Positions 1 through 6,613 of a DNA stretch of 12,326 nucleotides are shown one piece after another. The notes beneath the pieces are model-generated. The model was not told the origin of the DNA, did no database searches, and saw nothing but the letters and a program-made list of their open reading frames with translations. Position 1 is the stretch's first letter. Each line of letters begins with the position of its first letter. This stretch comes from Erysipelotrichaceae bacterium (GTDB lineage: Bacteria; Bacillota_I; Bacilli_A; Erysipelotrichales; Erysipelotrichaceae): NCBI GenBank assembly GCA_017419065.1, contig JAFOMB010000147.1:1-12326 (forward strand). The letters are read 5' to 3'. The position numbers and the translations under genes were made by a program.

Positions 1-826
1 AGGCCATCGCATCGACATACTTCACTCTTCTGAATTCCAGGTCTTCGACGCCCTTGACTTCTTTGAAGATGGCTCTCATGACCTTCTCGACTTCCGCGTA
101 GATGTCTTCTTCTTCCGCGAAGGACATCTCGATATCGATCTGGGTGAATTCCGGCTGTCTGTCCGCTCTGAGGTCCTCATCTCTGAAGCATCTGGCGATC
201 TGGAAGTAGCGGTCCATGCCGCCGATCATCAGCAGCTGCTTGTAGATCTGCGGGGACTGCGGTAAGGCATAGAAGTTCCCATGGAAGAGTCTCGACGGAA
301 CGAGGTAGTCTCTGGCGCCTTCCGGTGTGGACTTGGAGAGGATCGGTGTTTCGACTTCCACGAAATCATCCTTGTGCAGGACATCCCGGACGATCGTCGT
401 GACCTTATCTCTGAGCAGGAGCTTTTCCTTGATCGGATTTCTTCGGATGTCGAGATAGCGGTATTTCAGACGTGTTTCTTCTAAGGCATCTGTCTCATCG
501 GCGATGATCATCGGGGTCGTCTTAGCGCTCGATAACAGCCTGAAGGTGTCGACGAGGACTTCGATCTCGCCGGTAGGCAGTTTCGGGTTCGGGGTCCCTT
601 TAACGGAAACAGTGCCTTCCACTTCGATGACGTATTCATTCCGGACGTCCTTGACGAGGTCCGCATGGCTTTCATCAAAGGTGATCTGAGTGATGCCGTA
701 GCGGTCTCTCAGGTCGATGAAGACGATAGAGCCGAGATTTCTTCTCTTGGCTACCCAGCCGCAGAGTCTGACTCTTTTTCCTTCGTCTTCTTTCCGCAGC
801 TGTCCGCAGGTATGTGTTCTATTCAT
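1..826 (-). CDS. aspS: Aspartyl-tRNA synthetase, N-terminal part (cut by window edge)
   Basis: Charges tRNA-Asp with aspartate in the cytoplasm; class II synthetase. I translated this frame by hand from the ATG at 826 (start MNRTHTCGQLRKEDEGKRV). The first ~275 codons are present and the C-terminus lies beyond base 1. An N-terminal OB-fold anticodon-binding domain (about residues 1-105) contains VRLCGWVAKRRNLGSIVFIDLRD. The class II core follows with SPQIYKQLLMIGGMDRYFQIARCFRDEDLRADRQPEFTQ in overlapping stretches, which is the characteristic AspRS motif 2 region. The start is well placed: GGAGG lies 6 bases upstream, inside the end of hisS, and the ATG overlaps the hisS stop by 8 bp (ATGAATAG), which suggests translational coupling. 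It is co-transcribed with hisS under the T-box at 2108-2320. Whether it is a discriminating or non-discriminating AspRS cannot be judged from this fragment. Confidence 0.97.
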   Translation of the reverse strand, partial: MNRTHTCGQLRKEDEGKRVRLCGWVAKRRNLGSIVFIDLRDRYGITQITFDESHADLVKDVRNEYVIEVEGTVSVKGTPNPKLPTGEIEVLVDTFRLLSSAKTTPMIIADETDALEETRLKYRYLDIRRNPIKEKLLLRDKVTTIVRDVLHKDDFVEVETPILSKSTPEGARDYLVPSRLFHGNFYALPQSPQIYKQLLMIGGMDRYFQIARCFRDEDLRADRQPEFTQIDIEMSFAEEEDIYAEVEKVMRAIFKEVKGVEDLEFRRVKYVDAMA

Positions 827-2093
827 AGTTTTCCTCCATATTCGAATCCAGCCAGTCGATCAGCTCTTCTTCCTTGAGAGAGACCTGCTGCTTGGAAAGG
901 TTGTCTTTTAAGGTGATCGTCCTGTTCTTTTCCTCATCTTCGCCGATGATGGCGGTAAAGCGCGCGTTGACGCGGTCAGAGGATTTGAACTGGGACTTCA
1001 TGGAACGCTCATAGTAATTGAGCTCCGTGCTGTAGGAATTGTTTCTCAAGAGTTCTGCGACTTCTAAGGCGAAAGCGGAACCCTTGGTCATATCGATGAC
1101 GTAGACATCCGTGCTCCGGGAATAGTCCTCGAAGAGCCCTTCTGCCTCTGCCAGGATCAGCAGTCTTTCGACACCGATCGCAAAGCCGATACCGCTGTAG
1201 TCCGGTCCGCCCATGGAGGAGACCAGATTGTCATAGCGTCCGCCGCCGAAGATCGTAGACTGGGAGCCCGAGACTTCATTGGTGGAGACGACTTCGAAGA
1301 CCGTATCGGTATAGTAGTCAAGACCTCTGACGAGCTTGTCGTCGACTTCATACGGGATCTTTAACGCATCGAGATAGGCAAGAACCTTCCTGAAGTACTC
1401 TCTGGATTCCTCGCTCAGATACTCTTCCATCTTCGGCGCATTCCTGACGACATCGCTGTCGTGGTCGATCTTGCAGTCGAGGATACGGAGCGGGTTCTTC
1501 TCGATACGGCTCTGGCAGTCATAGCAGAGCTCTTCCCTGTGCGGCAGGAAGTATTCCTTCAGGGCATCGCGATACGCCACTCTGGAAGCGCTGTCGCCCA
1601 GGGTGTTGACCAGGACCTTGATCCCCTGGATACCTAACGTACGCACATAGAAGTAGCCTAAGGCGATCGTCTCGGCATCGATCAGAGGCGACTTGTTGCC
1701 GATGTTTTCGACACCCATCTGGGTGAACTGTCTCTGTCTGCCCTTCTGCGGTCTTTCATGACGGAACATCTCTTCGATATACGCCAGTTTGACAGGCAGT
1801 TCGGCAGCGCCGTACATCTTGTTTTCCACAAAGGAGCGGATGATCCCGGCCGTCCCTTCCGGACGCAGGGTCAGGGAGTCCTTCTCGTTCATCGAGAAAG
1901 TGTACATCTCCTTGGAGACCATATCCGATGTCTCATTCTCCTTCTGGAAGACGCCTGTGTTCTCAAATACCGGTGTCTTCATCTCCTTGTAGCCATAGAG
2001 GTCCAGGAAATGACGGAAGAGTGTCTCGACTCTGTCAAATTTCCACATCTCCTCCGGAAGGATGTCGTAGGTCCCTTTAACTTTCTGCAGCAT
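819..2093 (-). CDS. hisS: Histidyl-tRNA synthetase
   Basis: Charges tRNA-His with histidine; cytoplasmic dimeric class II synthetase of 424 aa, the usual HisRS length. Visible motifs are TLRPEGT (75-81), motif 2 FRHERPQKGRQRQF (110-123), the HisRS-specific RGLDYYTDTVFE (256-267), GGGRYDNL (283-290) and motif 3 GIGFAIGVER (301-310). An anticodon-binding domain follows from about 325 to the end. I chose the ATG at 2093 (MLQKVKGTYD), preceded by AGGAGG at 2100-2105. The open frame extends upstream to an ATG at 2153, but those 20 codons are T-box and terminator sequence, so that start is rejected. The gene is preceded by its own promoter and T-box and overlaps aspS by 8 bp. The pair hisS-aspS is a standard Firmicutes operon; regulation is by uncharged tRNA through antitermination. 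Confidence 0.98.
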   Translation of the reverse strand: MLQKVKGTYDILPEEMWKFDRVETLFRHFLDLYGYKEMKTPVFENTGVFQKENETSDMVSKEMYTFSMNEKDSLTLRPEGTAGIIRSFVENKMYGAAELPVKLAYIEEMFRHERPQKGRQRQFTQMGVENIGNKSPLIDAETIALGYFYVRTLGIQGIKVLVNTLGDSASRVAYRDALKEYFLPHREELCYDCQSRIEKNPLRILDCKIDHDSDVVRNAPKMEEYLSEESREYFRKVLAYLDALKIPYEVDDKLVRGLDYYTDTVFEVVSTNEVSGSQSTIFGGGRYDNLVSSMGGPDYSGIGFAIGVERLLILAEAEGLFEDYSRSTDVYVIDMTKGSAFALEVAELLRNNSYSTELNYYERSMKSQFKSSDRVNARFTAIIGEDEEKNRTITLKDNLSKQQVSLKEEELIDWLDSNMEENYE

Positions 2094-2107
2094 ATCTTTC
2101 CTCCTGT

Positions 2108-2136
2108 AAAAGAAAACGTCCTGTTCTAAGGACGTC
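2108..2136 (-). terminator. Intrinsic terminator of the hisS T-box leader
   Basis: On the minus strand ACGTCC (2135-2130) pairs with GGACGT (2121-2116) around an 8-base loop, followed directly by TTTTCTTTT (2116-2108). The 5' arm is shared with the antiterminator: ACGT and CCTTAG (2135-2126) pair instead with GCGT (2145-2142) and CTAAGG (2158-2153). The two structures are mutually exclusive, as expected of a T-box switch. It lies just upstream of the hisS ribosome-binding site. Confidence 0.9.
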
Positions 2137-2320
2137 AGTAAACGCGGTGCCACCTTAGTTCACAGGTTGCCCTGTGCCCTTTCCTGTTAACGCCAGGGAA
2201 GCGGTCTGCCTTTTGCGCAGACATCCAAGAAAGTGTCCCTCTTTTCCCCTCTTTCAGGTCTTTCACCCTCACCTGTCGCTTCTATAAGAGTCAATAGAAA
2301 AGATTCTTTTTCTTATCGAT
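2108..2320 (-). promoter_or_regulatory. T-box riboswitch leader for hisS-aspS, overlapping His/Asp specifier
   Basis: This tRNA-sensing leader permits hisS-aspS transcription when the cognate tRNA is uncharged. The conserved T-box AAGGTGGCACCGCG lies at 2156-2143. The antiterminator is canonical: helix CTAAGG (2158-2153) with CCTTAG (2131-2126), a 7-base bulge TGGCACC (2152-2146), and helix GCGT (2145-2142) with ACGT (2135-2132). Stem I can be traced by eye: AAGAAA (2314-2309) with TTTCTT (2232-2227), then an internal loop with AAGAA (2308-2304) facing GGGACAC (2239-2233). Above that come TCTTTTC (2303-2297) with GAAAAGA (2246-2240), CTCTT (2290-2286) with AAGAG (2253-2249), and an apical CAGGT/ACCTG hairpin (2275-2255). 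The GACAC (2237-2233) in the specifier loop contains GAC (Asp) and CAC (His). A stem III hairpin GTCTGC/GCAGAC lies at 2222-2204, and a GCAA-capped 6-bp hairpin at 2176-2161 precedes the T-box. The family assignment is secure; exact stem I pairing is a hand fold. Confidence 0.95.
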
Positions 2321-2326
2321 ACAACA

Positions 2327-2355
2327 ATACTAACACTATTTGATCGCTCTTTCAA
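2327..2355 (-). promoter_or_regulatory. Candidate sigma-A promoter for the hisS-aspS T-box transcript
   Basis: TTGAAA (-35, 2355-2350) and TAGTAT (-10, 2332-2327) are separated by 17 bp, and TGT directly before the -10 gives an extended -10. The -35 box lies inside the last codons of relA and the -10 overlaps just past the relA stop. Transcription would start near 2320, immediately before stem I of the T-box. Position and spacing fit well; the -10 box matches consensus at only 4 of 6 bases. Confidence 0.6.
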
Positions 2356-4522
2356 CGCTCAAAACACTGTTGATCTTGCGCAGATTGGCCATGATGGTCT
2401 CCAGGTGTTCAAGGTTGTTGACGGTGATCGTGATGGAGGCGGAAGCGGTGAGATTGTCGTTGTTGACACCGACATTGACCGCCATGATATTGGCCTTGTA
2501 CTGGGCGATGCAGGTAGCCAGGTCTGTTAAGAGATAGCTTCTGTCCTTCGCCAATATACGCAGCGTCGTATCGTACTTGGTCTCGGAGGAGACTTCACCC
2601 CAGTGTACTTCGATGAGACGGGTCTTGTCCTTTAAGACGTTTGGACAGTCGGCCCGGTGGACCTTGATGCCCTGTCCCTTGGAGACATAGCCGACGATGT
2701 CATCGCCATATACCGGCGAACAGCACGGGGCCAGATTGATCTTCATACCGGAGATACCGGAAACAGAGACACCGGACTTGGATGAAGGCAAAGGCTGTCT
2801 CTTCTTGGAGTTCTTCTGGCCGATCTGATTCAGATAGTCGCTGTCGATCTCCTTCTTCGCGTAGGTCGTCAGTCTTTCGATGACGGAGATAGCGGAGAGA
2901 GACTTCTGGGAGATGGCGTACATCAGGTCGTTATAGGAGCTTATCTGCATGGATCCGCAGATGTTCTCGAGTTTCTTCTTGTCGAAGAACTCTTCAACGG
3001 AGACGCCCCTTTTCTTCATTTCATCCTTCAGGATGTCTTCGCCCTGTCTGATGAATTCCTCACGCCGTTCGTTCTCCTTCTTCTGGAAGAAGGCCCGAAT
3101 CTTGTTTTTGGCGTTGGAAGTCTTGACGATCTTCAACCAGTCTTCCGACGGCGTGGAGGATTTATTGGTGCGCAGTTCTACGACATCGCCTGTCTTCAAA
3201 GGCGTATTCAAAGGCACTAAGACACCGTTGACGAGAGCCCCGACAGTCTGATGACCGACTTCCGTGTGGATGCGGTACGCGAAATCGATCGGATTGGCTC
3301 CGGCCGGCAAGTCAATGACTCTTCCCTTCGGCGTCATGACATAGACGTTGGCGTTGAAGATGTCGTTGGTGATGTCGTTCATGTAGTCGCCGGCTGACTG
3401 CTTGTCTTCCTGCAGAGATTCAAAGGCCGACAGCCATTTCATCTCCTTGACGATCTCCTTTGGATTGCGGTTGGCGCCTTCCTTGTAGGACCAGTGGGCA
3501 GCGATACCGTGTTCGGCGATCCTGTCCATCTCTTCCGTACGGATCTGGACTTCATAGATACGGCCGTCATTACCGATGATCGTCGTATGCAGAGACTGAT
3601 ACATGTTGGTCTTCGGCATGGCGATATAGTCCTTCAAACGTCCCGGGATAGGACGGTAGGTCGCATGGATGTAGCCGAGGACTTCATAGCAGTTGAGTTC
3701 GCTTTGGGTGACGATCCTCAGCGCCAGAAGATCGAGTATTTCATCGAAGCGCTTGTTTTTGGTGACCATCTTCTTGTTGATGGAATACAGATGTTTCGAA
3801 CGCCCGAAGATGCGGAAGCTGATGCCGTGTTCCTTCAAGACAGAAGAGATCTCCTTGATCATATTGGAGACAGCTTCATCTCTTTCCGCCTTCTTGGTTT
3901 CGACCAGATGGGCGATCTCGTGATACTTGTCCGGATCGAGATAGAGGAAAGAGAGGTCTTCCAGTTCGTTCTTGATCTCTCCGATACCAAGTCTGTGGGC
4001 GATCGGCGCATAGACATCCAGGGTCTCCCTGGCGATCCTCTTCTGCTTCTCTACGGGCTGGAACTGCAGTGTCCGCATATTGTGAAGACGGTCGACGAGC
4101 TTCACCAGGATGACACGGACATCCTTGGCCATGGCGATGAAGATCTTGCGGTGATTGGCCGCCAGGTATTCCTTCTCATCCTTGAACTTCAGATTGCCGA
4201 TCTTGGTGACCGCTTCGACGATGGTATAGGTCTCCTCATCGAAAAGAGAGACGAATTCCTCCTTCTCCACACCGCAGTCTTCCAGGACATCATGTAAGAG
4301 GCCGGCCGCGATGGTCTTCGGGTCGGCACGCAGTTTCGCAAGCTCATAGGCCACATTCAAAAGATGGACGAAATAAGGTTCCCCGGATAATCTCACCTGG
4401 TCCTTATGCTTGTCCTCAGCGTAATCATAGGCTTTTCTGATGAAGGCCAGCGATTCCTCATTCTTGATGTAGGAAGTCACTTCTTCATAGAACATTTCCT
4501 TTGTCAGCTTTATCTTCTTCAT
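2336..4522 (-). CDS. relA: Bifunctional (p)ppGpp synthetase/hydrolase, RSH family
   Basis: Makes (p)ppGpp from ATP and GDP/GTP during amino acid starvation on the ribosome and hydrolyses it otherwise. The 728 aa match a full-length Rel. The HD hydrolase domain appears intact, with H53, H77-D78, E81-D82 and D144 (KLVDRLHNMR). The synthetase domain shows GRSKHLYSI (240-248), DLLALRI (264-270), GRLKDYIAMPKTNMYQSLHT (from 294) and YEVQIRT (323-329). A TGS domain follows (about 391-452, with NVYVMTPKGRVIDLPAGAN), then a zinc-finger-like segment with APCC (598-601) and HRADCPN (622-628), and a C-terminal ACT domain (about 650-727). Both catalytic halves look competent, so it should be the single long Rel of a Firmicute. 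It starts 39 bp after apt with a weak AAGAGG ribosome site only 3 bases from the ATG. Apt and Rel are neighbours in many Firmicutes. The same protein is also named rel or rsh. Confidence 0.97.
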   Translation of the reverse strand: MKKIKLTKEMFYEEVTSYIKNEESLAFIRKAYDYAEDKHKDQVRLSGEPYFVHLLNVAYELAKLRADPKTIAAGLLHDVLEDCGVEKEEFVSLFDEETYTIVEAVTKIGNLKFKDEKEYLAANHRKIFIAMAKDVRVILVKLVDRLHNMRTLQFQPVEKQKRIARETLDVYAPIAHRLGIGEIKNELEDLSFLYLDPDKYHEIAHLVETKKAERDEAVSNMIKEISSVLKEHGISFRIFGRSKHLYSINKKMVTKNKRFDEILDLLALRIVTQSELNCYEVLGYIHATYRPIPGRLKDYIAMPKTNMYQSLHTTIIGNDGRIYEVQIRTEEMDRIAEHGIAAHWSYKEGANRNPKEIVKEMKWLSAFESLQEDKQSAGDYMNDITNDIFNANVYVMTPKGRVIDLPAGANPIDFAYRIHTEVGHQTVGALVNGVLVPLNTPLKTGDVVELRTNKSSTPSEDWLKIVKTSNAKNKIRAFFQKKENERREEFIRQGEDILKDEMKKRGVSVEEFFDKKKLENICGSMQISSYNDLMYAISQKSLSAISVIERLTTYAKKEIDSDYLNQIGQKNSKKRQPLPSSKSGVSVSGISGMKINLAPCCSPVYGDDIVGYVSKGQGIKVHRADCPNVLKDKTRLIEVHWGEVSSETKYDTTLRILAKDRSYLLTDLATCIAQYKANIMAVNVGVNNDNLTASASITITVNNLEHLETIMANLRKINSVLSVERAIK

Positions 4523-4535
4523 AGGCCTCTTATCT

Positions 4536-4560
4536 AAAAATCGAAGCGAACTTCGATTTT
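4536..4560 (-). terminator. Perfect inverted repeat between apt and relA, possible weak terminator
   Basis: On the minus strand AAAATCGAAG (4560-4551), TTCG (4550-4547) and CTTCGATTTT (4546-4537) form a perfect 10-bp stem with a TTCG loop, followed by one more T. It begins 1 base after the apt stop codon and fills almost the whole gap to relA. The stem has only 4 G-C pairs and the U-run is largely the stem's own 3' arm, so termination may be partial. It could limit read-through into relA or stabilise the 3' end of apt mRNA. The repeat is symmetric, but no gene converges from the other side. Confidence 0.55.
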
Positions 4561-4561
4561 A

Positions 4562-5074
4562 TCAGTACTGTAACAGAGAATATACTTCGTAGCCTTCCAG
4601 GTGCTTTCTGCCTTCTAATGCCAGCAGTTCGATGACGAAGGCGCAGCCGACGACTTCTCCGCCGAGCTGTTCTACGAGTTTGACAGCTGCTTCTACAGTG
4701 CCGCCTGTCGCGAGGAGGTCATCGATGATGAGGACTTTCTGTCCCGGCTTGATGGCGTCCTTGTGCATGTGGATCTCGTTGTGGCCGTATTCGAGTTCGT
4801 ATTTGTAGGAAACTGTTTCACGAGGCAGCTTGCCCGGTTTTCTGACCGGTACGAAGCCGATGCCGAGTTCGACAGCTGTCGGGCAGCCGAAGATGAAGCC
4901 TCTGGATTCCGGACCGACGATGACCTCGGCTCCGGTCTTCTTGGCGAAATCAGCGAGCTGTTCGACCGTATAGCGGAAGGCTTCCCCATCTCCTAACAGC
5001 GGAGTAATATCGCGGAAGAGAACACCTTCACTCGGGAAATCAGGAATAGATGCGATGTATTGATTCAAGTCCAT
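4562..5074 (-). CDS. apt: Adenine phosphoribosyltransferase
   Basis: Cytoplasmic purine salvage enzyme converting adenine and PRPP to AMP and pyrophosphate. At 170 aa it has the normal length. The PRPP-binding motif VLIIDDLLATGGT spans residues 114-126, and the family signatures IPDFPSEGVLFRDITPLL (10-27) and GPESRGFIFG (54-63) are clear. The ATG at 5074 has a strong GGAGGTG site at 5085-5079. It lies 36 bp after recJ, and a candidate promoter (5127-5099) overlaps the recJ end, so it may be transcribed both from that promoter and by read-through. The order recJ-apt-rel is widespread in Firmicutes, where salvage of adenine and ppGpp metabolism both act on purine nucleotide pools. Confidence 0.98.
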   Translation of the reverse strand: MDLNQYIASIPDFPSEGVLFRDITPLLGDGEAFRYTVEQLADFAKKTGAEVIVGPESRGFIFGCPTAVELGIGFVPVRKPGKLPRETVSYKYELEYGHNEIHMHKDAIKPGQKVLIIDDLLATGGTVEAAVKLVEQLGGEVVGCAFVIELLALEGRKHLEGYEVYSLLQY

Positions 5075-5098
5075 GGGACACCTCCAAAATACCTTGTT

Positions 5099-5127
5099 AT
5101 TATAAAATAACTATGAAAAATCTTCAA
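5099..5127 (-). promoter_or_regulatory. Candidate promoter for apt (and relA)
   Basis: TTGAAG (-35, 5127-5122) and a perfect TATAAT (-10, 5104-5099) are separated by 17 bp. The -35 and most of the spacer lie over the last recJ codons and stop. The -10 sits within a 16-base AT-rich inverted repeat, GTTATT-TTAT-AATAAC (5111-5096). Transcription would start around 5092, just before the apt ribosome site. Sequence match only. Confidence 0.5.
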
Positions 5128-6613
5128 TGAGGAAGACGACCTTCTGCTTCTGATAGCGGTCCTGCTGATAGCGGCCGATGAGGATACTGCCCTTTGGAGG
5201 GATCTCATGTTTTTCAAAGGAGATCGCTTCCTTTCCCTTATCGAGATAGAGCTTCGGATAGATGCCCTTCATCATGTCGCTGCGCAGGATCTCATAATCC
5301 TCTAAGGCGAAGACAGGTTCCCTGAAGTCCACGCCGAAGGGTTTGAGGTCTTCGATGGTCTGATAGCTTTCATAGCTAATGTCCTTCGGAGAGATCATGA
5401 TGACGTCCCTGACGACTTCTTCATAGACGGCTTCGTGTTCCTGAAGATAGCGGATAAACTCTTCGTAGTCTTCCTTCAGGATCGAAAGACCGACGGCCTT
5501 GTCATGGCCTCCGAAGGTCTTGAAGGACGGGAAGCTTTTCAGATATTCATAGAGATTGAAACCGTCGATACTGCGGCCGCTGCCCCGGTATTCTTCTTCA
5601 TAGGTCTTCATGACGAGGATCGGCTTGTGGTAGCTGCTAAGGAGACGGTTGGCCACCAGACCGCACAGACCCTCTTCAAAGCGTTCATCCTTGATGATCA
5701 TGACCGGATATTCATCCTTCGCCTTTTCTTTGGCGAGAGAAGACATGGAGCGCGTCAGGGCCTGTCTTTCCCGGTTGACCCTGTCGATCTGTTCTGCCTG
5801 TTTCTGACAGACAGCTCTCGATGATAAGAGATAGTTCACCAGGAAACCGACATTGTAGCCAAGACGCGAGACGGCATTGATCTTCGGGATGACCTGGAAG
5901 GAGAGATCTTCATAGTCGTAATGGGTCTTTCCGGAGAGGAAGTTGATCTGATAGATGTCCCGTTTATTGAGCAGTTCCAGCATCCCCTTCAAAAGATAAC
6001 GGTTGTATCCCAATACCCCTACCATATCGGCCTGGGTCGCAAGACCCGCGTAGACGATATTCAGTTCATCGTGGTAGATGCTTTCCGATAAGAGCGCACA
6101 GGTGCCGGCCGCGCAGAGCTTCTGAAATCCCTCCGGTAAAAGAGCCGGATGCAGGATGGCGTCGGCGTCCGGGAGTTCTTCGAATTCGTGGTGGTCGATG
6201 ATGAGGACTGTTAAGCCAAGGCTCTTCGCTAAAGAGATCTCGGCTCTGGCAGCGATGCCGTTATCGACGGTCAGCAGGACGTCAAAGCCGTTCTCCTTGG
6301 CCATCCGTACCGTGCTTTCATGTAAGCCATAGCCCTCTTTGATGCGGGATGGGATCGTGAAGTTGGAAGAGATGTCCAGGTGATCGAGCAGTCTTTTCAT
6401 GATGGCGGTCGCAGAGATGCCGTCGCAGTCATAGTCGCCGACGATGAGAAAACGGCTGTCTTTTAAGGACAGCAGTTTTTCTCTGAAGGATGTCACTTGA
6501 ATCAAAGAAACTTCCTCATAGGAGGAAGTATCCAGGTCTTTTTCTTGAATGTGATTGAGAAGCAGGATCTTCTCTTTGAAAGATTCCCCTTCTCTTACAT
6601 AATGGTATTTCAT
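5111..6613 (-). CDS. recJ: Single-stranded-DNA 5'-3' exonuclease, RecJ/DHH family (short form)
   Basis: RecJ-type DHH phosphoesterase, expected to degrade single-stranded DNA 5' to 3' in recombination and base-excision repair with Mn/Mg ions. The DHH core shows VGDYDCDGISAT (58-69), LTVDNGI (114-120), IDHHEF (139-144) and AGLATQADMVG (189-199). A RecJ-like linker VIPKINAVSRLG spans 241-252. The DHHA1 half has RGSGRS (343-348) and GGHDKAVG (368-375). It is 500 aa, shorter than E. coli RecJ (about 577) and much shorter than Bacillus RecJ (about 780), so the long C-terminal extension is absent. It starts inside the mraY stop (ATGA overlap, 6613-6610) with no good Shine-Dalgarno, implying coupling to mraY. 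The context recJ-apt-relA-hisS-aspS supports RecJ over other DHH enzymes such as nanoRNases. Confidence 0.92.
   Translation of the reverse strand: MKYHYVREGESFKEKILLLNHIQEKDLDTSSYEEVSLIQVTSFREKLLSLKDSRFLIVGDYDCDGISATAIMKRLLDHLDISSNFTIPSRIKEGYGLHESTVRMAKENGFDVLLTVDNGIAARAEISLAKSLGLTVLIIDHHEFEELPDADAILHPALLPEGFQKLCAAGTCALLSESIYHDELNIVYAGLATQADMVGVLGYNRYLLKGMLELLNKRDIYQINFLSGKTHYDYEDLSFQVIPKINAVSRLGYNVGFLVNYLLSSRAVCQKQAEQIDRVNRERQALTRSMSSLAKEKAKDEYPVMIIKDERFEEGLCGLVANRLLSSYHKPILVMKTYEEEYRGSGRSIDGFNLYEYLKSFPSFKTFGGHDKAVGLSILKEDYEEFIRYLQEHEAVYEEVVRDVIMISPKDISYESYQTIEDLKPFGVDFREPVFALEDYEILRSDMMKGIYPKLYLDKGKEAISFEKHEIPPKGSILIGRYQQDRYQKQKVVFLIEDFS

Noticed and set aside
2094..2153. In-frame N-terminal extension of hisS by 20 codons to an ATG at 2153
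   Set aside because: The extension is encoded by the T-box motif, antiterminator and terminator; the ATG at 2093 has AGGAGG at the right distance and matches the HisRS N-terminus.
3494..4297. Open frame of 267 codons on the plus strand opposite relA
   Set aside because: Antisense shadow of the Rel catalytic region; no ribosome site or known motif.
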